DNA from: Chryseobacterium viscerum
Lineage (GTDB): Bacteria; Bacteroidota; Bacteroidia; Flavobacteriales; Weeksellaceae
Length of the DNA: 64,000 bases
Direction of reading: 5' to 3'
NCBI RefSeq assembly: GCF_025949665.1
Contig: NZ_JAPDFT010000001.1
Coordinates: 682,001-746,000, forward strand
The notes below the pieces were generated by a model. That model was not told the DNA's origin, did no database searches, and worked only from the letters and a program-made list of their open reading frames with translations. This document shows positions 17,558 to 27,100 of this stretch, piece by piece. How positions within the stretch are numbered: position 1 is the stretch's first letter; every line of letters starts with the position of its first letter. The translations under genes were made by a program, and so were the position numbers.

Positions 17558-20149
17558 ATGAATCGGACTATTTTAATGAAGAATTACAGACTTGCTCTGT
17601 ATCTCGGTCTTGCTATGGCTTCACCAATGGCAATAGCACAAAAAAAAGATAAAGATACGGTAAAGGTCAACAAAGAAAAAACAGATAAGACAGAGACATC
17701 CTCGTCAAAAAAAACAAAAAAAATTGAAGACCTGATCAAAAAAGGAACCTATAAAAAGGGACTTTTTAATACTATTCAGTTAAAGACGGATATTTATTTT
17801 GAAATTCCAGACAGCTTGATGGGACGTCAGTTTTTGGTTGTCAACAAGCTATCTCAGGTGCCAATGCAGGTGAATGAAGCAGGTTTGAATAAGGGAATGA
17901 ATTATGAAAATAAGGTCATCTCTTTTCACCGGGATCGTGTAGCTAAAAAAGTATGGGTAAAAACGGTGGTTCCCAAGGTGTCATCGCCAAAAAATGATGC
18001 GATTACAAAATCTGTGAAAGACAACTTTTCAGAATCCGTCATTGAAGTTTTTGATATTGAAGCACAAAATAATGATTCTACGGCGGTAGCTATTAAAGTG
18101 AACAAAGTTTTTGATGGAAATCAAAAGAGCTTTAACGATGTTTTGGCGAATGTAGGATTAGGAGGATCTGTGAAATCAAGCCTTTCTTATATAGAAGGAG
18201 TGAAGACATTCCCTAAGAACCTTGTGGTGAAGTCTCAGTTGTCTACTTCTGTAAATGAAGGCGGGGTAGATCTTCCGGTAACATTAGGAGTTACTACCAA
18301 TCTGGTTCTGCTTTCTAAAATACCGATGAAACCAAGAGTAGCAGATTCAAGAGTAGGATTTTTCTCCGAAAAGCACTGGTCGTTTAATGATAACCAGCAG
18401 AAAATGGATGAAAAGTTTTTCATTACCAAATGGAATCTTGAACCCAAAGATGAAGATAAAGAAAAATACTTAAGAGGTGAGCTGGTAGAGCCTAAGAAAC
18501 CGATTGTTTATTATATAGACCCGGCAACACCAAAACAATGGCGTGAGAAAATCATTGCCGGAGTACATGACTGGCAGGCGGCGTTTGAGCAGGCAGGATT
18601 CAAAAATGCAGTGATTGCGAAAATGCCGGACGAAAAAGATGAAGATTTTGATATTGATGATGTAAGATATTCTGTGATTACTTACGCCGCTTCGCCAAAG
18701 TCAAATGCAATGGGACCATCAGTAGTAGACCCGAGAAGTGGTGAAATTATCGAAGCAGATATCATCTGGTGGCATAATGTAATGACTTCTCTTCATGACT
18801 GGATGAGAATTCAGACAGGACCTATAGACCCGAAAGCAAGAGGAAATAAATTCAGTGATGAACATATGGGTGAAGCCATCCGTTTTGTTTCATCGCATGA
18901 AGTAGGGCATACTTTCGGATTGAAGCACAATATGGGAGCATCCTTTGCATTCCCTGTAGAGTCACTTCGTTCCAAAGAATTTACAGACAAAATGGGTGGT
19001 ACAGCACCTTCCATTATGGATTATGCACGTTACAATTACGTTGCTCAGCCGGAAGATGGTGTTACAGCCATCACTCCGAAAATTGGTCTTTACGATAAAT
19101 ATGCCATAGACTGGGGTTACCGTTGGTATCCGGATGAATTTGTTGAGAAAAAAGCGCTGAGAAATTTAATTGAAAAGCATCAGGACGATCCGATGTATTT
19201 CTATGGCGAGCAGCAGAGCTACCTGGAAACTATCGATCCTCGTTCTCAGTCTGAAGATTTGGGAGATGATGCCATGAAAGCCAGCGAATATGGGATGAAA
19301 AACCTTAAAGTGGTTGTCAACAATCTTTTAAAGTGGACTTATGAAGACGGTAAAGAGTATACGGATGCGGGAAAACTTTATATGGGAGCTATCGGACAAT
19401 GGGACCTGTACACAGGTCATGTGATGGCGAATGTGGGAGGAATTTACCTGAACAACACTGTTTTTGGCAACAAGAAGAAAGCTTACGAAGCAGTTCCTGA
19501 AGAAATTCAGAGAAGAGCAGTTGATTATCTGGTTAAAAACGCGATCAACCTTCCGGAGTGGTTATTCTTTAATCCGATTACAGAAAGAACGTATCCGGTT
19601 AAAGATTCACCAATGGGGCCATTTGAGCAGACACCATATACCATGGCAAGAGGAATGCAGTATGCGAATATCTATTCTCTGTTTATGGATGACAGACTGT
19701 TGAGATTGCTTGAAAATGAGCTGAAGCATCAGATGTCTGGTTCTAAAGAAGAGATCTATACCGTTGAAAAATTATTTGATCAGGTAAGAACTCCTATTTT
19801 CAGTAAAAAAGGAAGCCTTACGATGCTTGAGAAAATGACTCAGAAAAATTATGTGGATGCCCTGATTGTTTCAGTGAATAAATTATTTGAAAAAACAGCA
19901 GTGAAAGGATTGAAAGCAGATGATACTCTGAATATCCCAACCATCTGTAATTTCCATGAAGAGGATCACGGTTTGAGGAATATCAATTATTCATCTATGA
20001 AGAGAGTATCTGAAGTTACCACTTACAAAAGGGCAGAACTTCAGAAGGTTCTGGACTTACTGAACAGAACAAGGTACAGAGGCGATGATGCTTCCAGAGC
20101 ACATTACACAGATTTAATTATTCGTATACAAGAGGCTTTAAACAAATAA
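17558..20149 (+). CDS. secreted zinc-dependent metalloprotease (DUF5117/DUF4953 type)
   Basis: An 863-residue exported protein with a signal peptide ending at AMASPMAIAQ. If Met7 (17576) is the true start, the signal begins MKNYRLALYL. A Lys-rich linker (about 30-65) is followed by a large domain. The zinc site is HEVGHTFGLKH (His447, His451, His457 with Glu448), the metzincin-like HExxHxxGxxH. The overall pattern matches large Bacteroidetes metalloproteases with DUF5117/5118 and DUF4953 regions. It precedes susC by 6 bp, so a protease and a peptide-like uptake system are probably made together. The natural substrate is unknown. Confidence 0.9.
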   Translation: MNRTILMKNYRLALYLGLAMASPMAIAQKKDKDTVKVNKEKTDKTETSSSKKTKKIEDLIKKGTYKKGLFNTIQLKTDIYFEIPDSLMGRQFLVVNKLSQVPMQVNEAGLNKGMNYENKVISFHRDRVAKKVWVKTVVPKVSSPKNDAITKSVKDNFSESVIEVFDIEAQNNDSTAVAIKVNKVFDGNQKSFNDVLANVGLGGSVKSSLSYIEGVKTFPKNLVVKSQLSTSVNEGGVDLPVTLGVTTNLVLLSKIPMKPRVADSRVGFFSEKHWSFNDNQQKMDEKFFITKWNLEPKDEDKEKYLRGELVEPKKPIVYYIDPATPKQWREKIIAGVHDWQAAFEQAGFKNAVIAKMPDEKDEDFDIDDVRYSVITYAASPKSNAMGPSVVDPRSGEIIEADIIWWHNVMTSLHDWMRIQTGPIDPKARGNKFSDEHMGEAIRFVSSHEVGHTFGLKHNMGASFAFPVESLRSKEFTDKMGGTAPSIMDYARYNYVAQPEDGVTAITPKIGLYDKYAIDWGYRWYPDEFVEKKALRNLIEKHQDDPMYFYGEQQSYLETIDPRSQSEDLGDDAMKASEYGMKNLKVVVNNLLKWTYEDGKEYTDAGKLYMGAIGQWDLYTGHVMANVGGIYLNNTVFGNKKKAYEAVPEEIQRRAVDYLVKNAINLPEWLFFNPITERTYPVKDSPMGPFEQTPYTMARGMQYANIYSLFMDDRLLRLLENELKHQMSGSKEEIYTVEKLFDQVRTPIFSKKGSLTMLEKMTQKNYVDALIVSVNKLFEKTAVKGLKADDTLNIPTICNFHEEDHGLRNINYSSMKRVSEVTTYKRAELQKVLDLLNRTRYRGDDASRAHYTDLIIRIQEALNK

Positions 20150-20155
20150 ACGGCA

Positions 20156-23100
20156 ATGAAAAAAACTCTAATACTTTTACCTCTTTTGGCTGCTAATATA
20201 GCAATGGCCCAGCAAAAGAAAACCATCACCGGGAAAATAGAAGATGGAAATACCTCTCATGTGATTACCGGTGCATCTATAAAAATCGAGACACAGTCGG
20301 TCTCTACAAAAACAGAACTAGAAGGAATTATCGAAAGTGTATCAGTAGGTACAGTGACCGATAAGGACGGGAATTTTATATTAGAAATCCCTGCTGATAC
20401 AAAAACTGTATTGGTAAGTTACCCAGGTTATGAATCCAGAGTCATTCAGCTTAATGAAGGACAGACTAACTATACAATAAGACTAACTTCTGAAGTTTCA
20501 GATAAAAATAAAATCCAGGAAGTAATCATCACCGGTTACCAGAAAATTGAAAAGCGTAAGCAGACCTCAGCGGTTTCTACAGTAAAAATGGACAACATCA
20601 GCCAGGCTGGTGTTGCCAGTGTAGATCAGATGCTGGCAGGGCAGATTGCTGGTGTGGCAGTAACTCCCGAAACCGGTGCTCCTGGTAGTCCGGCGAAGAT
20701 CAGAATCAGAGGTACAGCCTCTCTTTCCGGTCCTCAGGATCCGTTATGGGTAATTGACGGTCTTCCGTTAGAAGGAAATGATGTTCCGAACTTTACCGAT
20801 AAAGACAATATTGACCAGCTTCAAAACTTCTCTATTGCAGGTTTGAATCCTAATGATATTGAAGATATTACCATCCTTAAAGATGCTGCTGCAACAGCCA
20901 TTTATGGAGCAAGAGCAGCAAACGGGGTAATTTCCATTACCACAAAAAAAGGAAAGAAAGGAAGTTTAAAACTGAACTTTTCGGCAGATACTTTCGTGAC
21001 ATCCCGTCCTGATTTTGGCAAACTGAATCTTTTGAATGCTTCTGAAAAAGTAGATCTGGAATTGATGCTTGCAAAGCGTGCTGATCTTACTTACCGCGCA
21101 GATAAAGGAGAGGTGATGAGAATTTTAACCCAAAACAATCAGCTTGATGCTTTCAGAAACGGTGGTTTTGATGCACTGAATTCATTCACACGCCAACAAA
21201 TCAATGGCCTAAGAAGCAACAATACAGACTGGGGAAAACTGTTGTACAGAAATGCCATCAACAAACAATATGGATTAAGCGTTTCTGGCGGAAGTGACCG
21301 TGCAGATTACTATTTCTCCCTGGGATATTATGATGAAGAAGGAACAACTATCGGTACAGGTTTTAAACGTTATAACCTGACTTTAAAAAACAATTATAAA
21401 TTAAGCGATAAGTTAAATGCAGGAATCTCTATTTTCGGAACACAAAGTGAACGTACATCTTTTGTAACAGATGCTGATGCTTCAATAAACCCTGTTAATT
21501 ATTCAAGAAATGCCAATCCTTACATGAAGCCTTTCAATGCAGATGGAAGCTATAATTATGATAAAGATATAGACGGTTTTGAAGATTTATATGTTCCTTT
21601 CAATTTCCTTGAAGAAAGAGAAAATACCAGCTATACGCTGAAAAACAACTCTCTGAAAGCAATTTTAGACTTAGAATACAAAGCTTCAAAAAGTTTAAGA
21701 TTTACCTCTCAGCTAGGTATCCAGTATGATGCTAATAAAACGGAGAAATTTGCAGGGGAGAACACCTATTTCACCAGAAAAATGAGACAAGGTACCCGTT
21801 ACTATAAAGATGGTAAATTCAATTACTTCCTGCCTGCAGGAGCTGTAAAACAAAACTGGGATAATGATTTCTTCCAATACAACTGGAAATTACAGGCAGC
21901 GTACAGTACGAAAATCAATTCAAAACACGAAATTGATTTGATGGCAGGAACAGAAATCCGTAAAACAGAAGATAATACTACCGTTACCAGAGCTTTTGGG
22001 TATGACCCGACTTCAAGAAGAGGTACGGCAATTGTTTTCCCGAATTCAGATTTCGCAACAGATAAAAAATATGAAACGTATCGTGAAAACCCACCTGTAG
22101 AGAATGCTTATGCTTCCATGTTTGCTACGGCGTCTTATACTTACGATCAGAAATATACCTTCTTCGGAAGTGTGAGATATGACGGAACCAACCTTTTTGG
22201 GGTAAATAAAAAGTATAAATACCTTCCAATATGGGCAATTTCAGGATCATGGCTGGTAACGAAGGAGAACTTTATGAAAAATATTTCCGCAGTATCTAAC
22301 CTTAGATTGAGAGCATCTTATGGTCTTCAAGGAAATATCGACAGAAATACTTCACCATTCTTTATTGGAGAATATAATGATGCAACAATTCTTCCAGGAG
22401 TAAAAGAAGGAGTTATTACAGTAATAAGCCCTCCGAATGATAAACTGAGATGGGAAAAAACTACCAATACTAACGTTGGTCTTGATTTAGGATTATTCAA
22501 TAACCGTGTTAGCCTTACCGCTGATGTCTACAGCAGAAAAGGTACAGATATGATCAGTATGAAAGAAACCCCTCTTGAAACCGGATTCGAGTATACGATG
22601 ATGAACTGGGGAAGTTTGACTAACAAAGGTTTTGAACTGGCATTGTCTACCAGAAACATCAATCACGATAATTTTAAATGGACTACCACCATCAACTTTG
22701 CGCATAATAAGAGTAGGGTATTGAGTGAGCAGCCTCGTGACAACGCTTTCCTTCCTTCCAGAGAAGGTCTTCCTGTGAATGCTGTTTTTGCTTTAAAAAC
22801 GGCAGGAATGGATGAACATGGAAACCCATTGTTCTGGAAAGGAGATCAGAAGATTTCAGCTGCAGAATTCTTTAAATTATATGATGTGTATGCTGATTTC
22901 CTTCCAGGGCAGCTTGTAGATACAAAGCTTTCAAGTGCTGAGCTGAGAAGCCTGTTTACCTATGTAGGAGACAGAGATCCGAAATTTACCGGAGGTATTA
23001 TCAACACCTTTAAGGTACATGATTTCGATCTTACCATCTCTGCAACATTCAATCTGAAGCAGACGGTAATGAGAACACCTTCTTACAGAGGTATGGATCT

Positions 23101-23488
23101 GGATAGAGGAAGAAATTATACTAGAGATATCTATGAAGCAGGAGGTTCACTTCCGGGAATCACAAGCCCTGATATGGATGCTAATCCGGGCGGATGGATG
23201 GCCAATAAATGGTTTGCAGGAAACAGTTCCAATGCATACAGCTTACTGGATGTATGGGCAAAAGAAATCAGCTACATAAGAATCAGTAGTATTCGTTTAG
23301 GGTATACACTGCCTAAAGAATTTACAAACCCTATGGGGATTTCCAGTCTGAGACTGAGTGTTGAAGGACGTAACCTGTTTGTATTCAGTAACGGATATAA
23401 CGGATACTTTGATCCGGAGACATATGGTAATATTTATGCACAACCAATCACCAAGTCGGTGACCGTAGGATTTAATGTTTCTTTTTAA
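20156..23488 (+). CDS. SusC/RagA family TonB-linked outer-membrane protein
   Basis: A 1110-residue TonB-dependent importer. Signal peptide 1-18 (AANIAMAQ). A carboxypeptidase-regulatory-like domain spans about 23-115, then the SusC signature EVIITGYQKIEKRKQTSAVS and the plug (QMLAGQIAGVAV, LWVIDGLPLEG, DIEDITILKDAAATAIYGAR). The rest is a 22-strand barrel ending TVGFNVSF. SusC pairs with a SusD lid, here the next gene 11 bp downstream. With the metalloprotease upstream, the pair plausibly imports protein fragments rather than glycans; no glycoside hydrolase is nearby. Confidence 0.95.
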   Translation: MKKTLILLPLLAANIAMAQQKKTITGKIEDGNTSHVITGASIKIETQSVSTKTELEGIIESVSVGTVTDKDGNFILEIPADTKTVLVSYPGYESRVIQLNEGQTNYTIRLTSEVSDKNKIQEVIITGYQKIEKRKQTSAVSTVKMDNISQAGVASVDQMLAGQIAGVAVTPETGAPGSPAKIRIRGTASLSGPQDPLWVIDGLPLEGNDVPNFTDKDNIDQLQNFSIAGLNPNDIEDITILKDAAATAIYGARAANGVISITTKKGKKGSLKLNFSADTFVTSRPDFGKLNLLNASEKVDLELMLAKRADLTYRADKGEVMRILTQNNQLDAFRNGGFDALNSFTRQQINGLRSNNTDWGKLLYRNAINKQYGLSVSGGSDRADYYFSLGYYDEEGTTIGTGFKRYNLTLKNNYKLSDKLNAGISIFGTQSERTSFVTDADASINPVNYSRNANPYMKPFNADGSYNYDKDIDGFEDLYVPFNFLEERENTSYTLKNNSLKAILDLEYKASKSLRFTSQLGIQYDANKTEKFAGENTYFTRKMRQGTRYYKDGKFNYFLPAGAVKQNWDNDFFQYNWKLQAAYSTKINSKHEIDLMAGTEIRKTEDNTTVTRAFGYDPTSRRGTAIVFPNSDFATDKKYETYRENPPVENAYASMFATASYTYDQKYTFFGSVRYDGTNLFGVNKKYKYLPIWAISGSWLVTKENFMKNISAVSNLRLRASYGLQGNIDRNTSPFFIGEYNDATILPGVKEGVITVISPPNDKLRWEKTTNTNVGLDLGLFNNRVSLTADVYSRKGTDMISMKETPLETGFEYTMMNWGSLTNKGFELALSTRNINHDNFKWTTTINFAHNKSRVLSEQPRDNAFLPSREGLPVNAVFALKTAGMDEHGNPLFWKGDQKISAAEFFKLYDVYADFLPGQLVDTKLSSAELRSLFTYVGDRDPKFTGGIINTFKVHDFDLTISATFNLKQTVMRTPSYRGMDLDRGRNYTRDIYEAGGSLPGITSPDMDANPGGWMANKWFAGNSSNAYSLLDVWAKEISYIRISSIRLGYTLPKEFTNPMGISSLRLSVEGRNLFVFSNGYNGYFDPETYGNIYAQPITKSVTVGFNVSF

Positions 23489-23499
23489 AACTTGAAAAA

Positions 23500-24819
23500 A
23501 TGAGAAAAATTACAACAATTATAGCCCTTGCAGCAATCTGCTTAACCAATATTGGATGTGACAGGTTTTTAGATATTCAGCCTGAAGGCAAAGTTATTCC
23601 TGTTACCACCGAAGATTACCGACAAGTACTTACATCAGCCTATTCAAAATATCCCGTTCACAAATCTCTGGTAGCATTTCGTACCGATGAGTTGAATATT
23701 GATGACAATGGAGTAGATTTTGTTTCTTATCGAGAAATGGCAATGTGGAAAGATTCGAATAATGATCCCACATCTGCAGAATTTCCTTGGGTAAGATTCT
23801 ATTCCGTTAATTTCTACGTGAACCAGATTATTAATGAAGGAAGCAAAACGATGAAGGATTCTCCAGAGAAGAATCAGATTTTAGCAGAAGCCTATGCTTT
23901 GCGTGCTTACCTGTATTTTGATTTGGTGAATTTATATGGAAAACCTTATAACAATGCTACAGCTTCTGCGGACAGAGGAGTTCCCATCAATCTTGAAATT
24001 GATCTTGAGGAGGTATTGAAGCCATCTTCAGTACAGGAGGTGTATGATCAGATTCATGCAGATATTAAAAAAGCAGAAGGTCTGATGGTAGAACAAACGC
24101 AGGCATTAGGAGCTAATTACAGATTTTCAAAAACAGCATTGCTGGCTTTCGAGGCAAGAACAGCTTTGTATGAAGGAGATTGGAATAATGCGTTGAATTA
24201 TGCAAATCAGGTACTGACAGTAAAAGGAGATTTAAGTAATTTAAATACGGTAAATACGGTGCCTAATCATTATGCTTCCCCGGAATCAATTATGGCTTTG
24301 GATAACCCATGGGATAATTCTATAAAGAACTTATCTTTCGTGTCTCCTGAACTTATTTCTTCATACAATAGTACTACAGATAAAAGGTTTGGCATGTATT
24401 TTGAAAAAAATGGAAGTAAGTATAAAGTTATTAAAGGAGGAAGCTTAGAATTCAAAGTGTCTTTCAGAACGGCAGAGCAGTACTTTATAAAATCTGAAGC
24501 ATTGTTAAAGTTGAATAAGCTGGCTGAAGCTAAAGAAACACTTCTTAAAGTAATGAAGAACAGATATACTCCGGACGGATATACTTCAGTTCAGAATGCA
24601 GTAAACTCAATGGATTCTGCAGCATTTATGAGCTTTATTCTGGATGAAAGATTCAGAGAATTTGCTTTGGAAGGACAAAGATGGTTCGATCTAAGAAGAG
24701 CAAATCAGAAAAAGATAAGCCATACAATCAATGGCAAAGAGTATATTCTTCAGCAGAATGATCCGCGATATACCATTGAATATCCAATGAGTGCGAAGAA
24801 GAATAACCCTAATTTATAA
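23500..24819 (+). CDS. SusD/RagB family nutrient-binding lipoprotein
   Basis: A 439-residue outer-membrane lipoprotein, the lid of the SusC transporter. Signal peptide with lipobox ending at Cys20 (LTNIGC), then the SusD start FLDIQPEGKVIP. TPR-like helices are visible (AEAYALRAYLYFDLVNLYGK), and the C-terminal ILDERFREFALEGQRWFDLRR is the family hallmark. It is somewhat short compared with typical 500-residue SusD proteins. A terminator follows, closing the protease-susC-susD unit. Confidence 0.95.
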   Translation: MRKITTIIALAAICLTNIGCDRFLDIQPEGKVIPVTTEDYRQVLTSAYSKYPVHKSLVAFRTDELNIDDNGVDFVSYREMAMWKDSNNDPTSAEFPWVRFYSVNFYVNQIINEGSKTMKDSPEKNQILAEAYALRAYLYFDLVNLYGKPYNNATASADRGVPINLEIDLEEVLKPSSVQEVYDQIHADIKKAEGLMVEQTQALGANYRFSKTALLAFEARTALYEGDWNNALNYANQVLTVKGDLSNLNTVNTVPNHYASPESIMALDNPWDNSIKNLSFVSPELISSYNSTTDKRFGMYFEKNGSKYKVIKGGSLEFKVSFRTAEQYFIKSEALLKLNKLAEAKETLLKVMKNRYTPDGYTSVQNAVNSMDSAAFMSFILDERFREFALEGQRWFDLRRANQKKISHTINGKEYILQQNDPRYTIEYPMSAKKNNPNL

Positions 24820-24846
24820 AACTTCATATCAAATTCAATACAGATG

Positions 24847-24882
24847 AAACCGCTTGAACTTAATTGTTTTAGCGGTTTTTTT
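24847..24882 (+). terminator. terminator after susD, overlapping the next promoter
   Basis: AACCGCT ... AGCGGTT stem (24848-24854 with 24871-24877) and a T run. The -33 TTG of the downstream promoter lies in the loop. Confidence 0.75.
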
Positions 24883-24891
24883 GTACTTTTG
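24864..24891 (+). promoter_or_regulatory. promoter of the LytTR response regulator
   Basis: TTG at 24864-24866, 17 bp spacer, TACTTTTG at 24884-24891: a complete Bacteroidetes -33/-7 promoter. The ATG follows 7 bp later, so the transcript is nearly leaderless. Confidence 0.65.
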
Positions 24892-24898
24892 CACCGTT

Positions 24899-25660
24899 AT
24901 GAAAATTGCCATTATAGAAGATGAACTGCTGGCTGTGAATTATCTGAAAAACCTTTTAGATACACAAAGCATTGTCCCTGTTACAGAGACTGTTATTCTT
25001 CGTTCCAAAAAACAGGCAATTGATTTTTTTGAGAAAGATTCTGCAGATCTTATTTTTATGGATATCCACCTTGGTGACGGGATGAGCCTGGAAATCTTTG
25101 AACAGGTGGAACTTTTCACTCCGATTATTTTCATTACCGCGTTTGACGAATATGCCATGAGAGTCTTCAGACATTTCACGATTGATTACCTTCTGAAGCC
25201 TTTTGAAGAAGAGGATTTACATAAAGCTTTACAGAAATTTATCTCCATAAGAAACAATTTTGATCCTGAACCGGTGCTCAAATCAATTTCCTCATTAAGG
25301 CAGGCAGAAGGTGAGGTGATGAAACGTTTTATGGTAAGGGAAGGGAATAAACTCAAATCAATAGATGAGCATAACACGGCTTATTTTTTTGCATCCGGGA
25401 AATACCTTTTCCTTACTACAAAAGATCATCAGACTTATATTTATGATGATACCATTAAAGATATTATCCAGAAGCTGAATCCTGAAATTTTCTTTAAAAT
25501 AAACCGTAAGTTTATCATTAATAAGGAAGCTGTTACTGAAATTATCAAACATTCCAGTCAGAAAGTAGAACTTAAGCTTTCTCCGGAGCCCGAGGTGAAT
25601 GCTGAGATTTTTATCAGTAAAATGCAGATTGCAGAATGTTTAAACTGGCTGAATAGCTGA
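24899..25660 (+). CDS. LytTR-family response regulator
   Basis: 253 residues from the ATG at 24899, chosen over a longer frame because the receiver domain starts at once (MKIAIIEDELLA). Receiver domain 1-120: acidic pocket Glu7/Asp8, phospho-acceptor Asp55 (LIFMDIHLGDG), the conserved ITAFDEYA and the YLLKPFEEED lysine. The LytTR DNA-binding domain (about 150-253) shows FFASGKYLFLTTKDHQTYIY and FFKINRKFIINKEAV. It probably takes phosphate from the LytS-type kinase at 15.9-17.4 kb. The tandem repeat at 17455-17488 is the obvious candidate operator. Confidence 0.93.
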   Translation: MKIAIIEDELLAVNYLKNLLDTQSIVPVTETVILRSKKQAIDFFEKDSADLIFMDIHLGDGMSLEIFEQVELFTPIIFITAFDEYAMRVFRHFTIDYLLKPFEEEDLHKALQKFISIRNNFDPEPVLKSISSLRQAEGEVMKRFMVREGNKLKSIDEHNTAYFFASGKYLFLTTKDHQTYIYDDTIKDIIQKLNPEIFFKINRKFIINKEAVTEIIKHSSQKVELKLSPEPEVNAEIFISKMQIAECLNWLNS

Positions 25661-25689
25661 TTATACTTATTTAAATCTACATCATTATA

Positions 25690-25857
25690 TAAACGCAAAG
25701 TTTATCATTTAATCATCATATTTCTAAGCATGCTAAGAAAGAGACAACGTTGCTGATGAAGCTCTATGATTGTGCTCACGCTCAAAAAGAATCAATGAAG
25801 TTGATTACACCTTTGCACCCTCAAAATTTTACCCTAGATATTAAATCTTCGCGTTAA
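25690..25857. repeat. degenerate dispersed-repeat-like element in intergenic DNA
   Basis: Non-coding segment after the response regulator. AACGCAAAG near its left end and CTTCGCGTT near its right end are inverted matches with one mismatch. The interior has the patchy look of dispersed intergenic repeats common in Chryseobacterium (from memory). No coding frame is credible. Confidence 0.35.
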
Positions 25858-25920
25858 ATTAAATCATATTTTCATAAATATTTGATCTTTTCTCGCATTA
25901 GTTCCAGAAAATACAGAAAC

Positions 25921-25952
25921 AAAAAAACCTCTAAAATAAATTAGAGGTTTTA
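25921..25952 (-). terminator. terminator of tRNA-Phe copy 1
   Basis: Inverted repeat AACCTCTAA / TTAGAGGTT just 3' of the tRNA, with a T run in the minus direction. The same hairpin, slightly changed, follows copy 2. Confidence 0.8.
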
Positions 25953-25954
25953 AG

Positions 25955-26027
25955 TGGTTTCTCCAGGAATCGAACCAGGGACACATGGATTTTCAATCCA
26001 TTGCTCTACCAACTGAGCTAAGAAACC
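25955..26027 (-). tRNA. tRNA-Phe (GAA), copy 1
   Basis: A 73-nt tRNA read on the minus strand. The acceptor stem is GGTTTCT/AGAAACC, the D arm has AGCTCAGTTGGTAGAGC, the anticodon loop TTGAAAA gives GAA (Phe), and the T arm is CCTGGTTCGATTCCTGG with the GTTCGAT core. The CCA end is not encoded. The mature sequence is identical to the second copy at 39521-39593. Confidence 0.97.
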
Positions 26028-26068
26028 ATTTATGTTTTTGTTTATTACTTCGTTGTTTTAAAGTGATG

Positions 26069-26099
26069 CAAAAGTATAACATTTTATAATACCACGCAA
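26069..26099 (-). promoter_or_regulatory. promoter of tRNA-Phe copy 1
   Basis: On the minus strand: TTG (26097-26099), 20 bp spacer, TACTTTTG (26069-26076). The same boxes and spacing occur before copy 2, although most of the spacer differs. Confidence 0.7.
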
Positions 26100-26104
26100 G
26101 TATT

Positions 26105-26569
26105 TTGTTTTATTTTTTTGAAGAAACCTTCTGATATTGCTTGTTTTTAGTTTCAATGCTTTGTTCATCAGTAATTTGGTAGATTTTATTTTTTTTAATT
26201 TTTTTAAGAATATTATTTTTTAAACGCTTTCTATAATTGTATTTTCAGTACTGAATTCATTTTTTATCCCGAAACTACTGTCGCACTCTGTTTACGGGCG
26301 AAAAATTATTTTATCGGATAAATTCCGAAAATTATTTTACTGTTTTGAAAGACCTTAAACAAGTAGTAAAATAATGTGATTTGTAACAGAAATAACTTTC
26401 AAACACTTGATTAGTAGTGCTTAATGAACCTAACAAGTGTTAGTCGTAGAATTACTACACTTTTTTAAATTTAATCATAAATTTCATTTACGTTTTGTAA
26501 TTACATCTATATTTGGTGATATAGAAAAACAAAATCATAAAAATATTTAACCATTAAAATTTACAAATC
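26105..26569. promoter_or_regulatory. long AT-rich upstream region of hcp
   Basis: About 465 bp with no gene. Two near-identical segments, CGAAAAATTATTTTA (26299-26313) and CGAAAATTATTTTA (26326-26339), form a direct repeat. AACACTTG (26402-26409) and CAAGTGTT (26434-26441) are an exact inverted pair. A -7-like TATATTTG (26508-26515) precedes hcp by about 55 bp, without a properly spaced TTG. The length and structure suggest regulated expression of the T6SS cargo cluster. Confidence 0.4.
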
Positions 26570-26974
26570 ATGGCAGAAAGAAATTCAAGAGGAATTTTAA
26601 AATTCAACAACGGTGAAGGACAAAAGTTATTAAAACTTAATTACAGTGTATCAAGATCTACAGACGTTTCAGGACGTGTAGCATCAGATCCTTCCAATGC
26701 TCTTATCAAAATCACAGTAGAAGCTACTGAAAAATCAGACATTCTGGAAAGTTTATTGAACGGAAAGTACAAGCCTACTGTAGGAGAGATCACTTTCAAT
26801 AAATCTCATGAAGAAGGAACTTTAACAACACTGAAGTGGAACAACGGTTATGTAATACAGCATGAGGTAGATTTTGATGCTGTAGATGAGAACAGTATGT
26901 ACATCAGTTTTATAGTAAGTGCAGAACAGATAGACCTGGGGAATTCTTCTTACTTCGGAGCATGGCCTTCTTAA
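26570..26974 (+). CDS. tssD: type VI secretion tube protein TssD (Hcp)
   Basis: A 134-residue protein of the Bacteroidetes TssD family, whose hexameric rings stack into the T6SS inner tube. The start AERNSRGILKFNNGEGQKLL and the following LNYSVSRSTDVSGRVAS are typical, and the end carries the beta-barrel strands SMYISFIVSAEQIDLG. It has no signal peptide. It heads a cargo cluster with vgrG; sheath, baseplate and membrane-complex genes are not in the window. A terminator directly follows, so hcp can be made in excess over vgrG. Confidence 0.93.
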   Translation: MAERNSRGILKFNNGEGQKLLKLNYSVSRSTDVSGRVASDPSNALIKITVEATEKSDILESLLNGKYKPTVGEITFNKSHEEGTLTTLKWNNGYVIQHEVDFDAVDENSMYISFIVSAEQIDLGNSSYFGAWPS

Positions 26975-26996
26975 GCCTATTCAGAATTTAAATATC

Positions 26997-27043
26997 AGGC
27001 AGAATAGTACACCCGGTTCAAGGGTTGCTGTTCTGCCTTTTTT
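26997..27043 (+). terminator. terminator between hcp and vgrG
   Basis: AGGCAGAA / TTCTGCCT stem, with internal CCC..GGG pairing, and a T run. It probably limits read-through from hcp into vgrG. Confidence 0.75.
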
Positions 27044-27100
27044 AACCTTATAGAACGATTGTTTATTCAAAATAAAGTTCTGAAAAAACACCTAATCACT

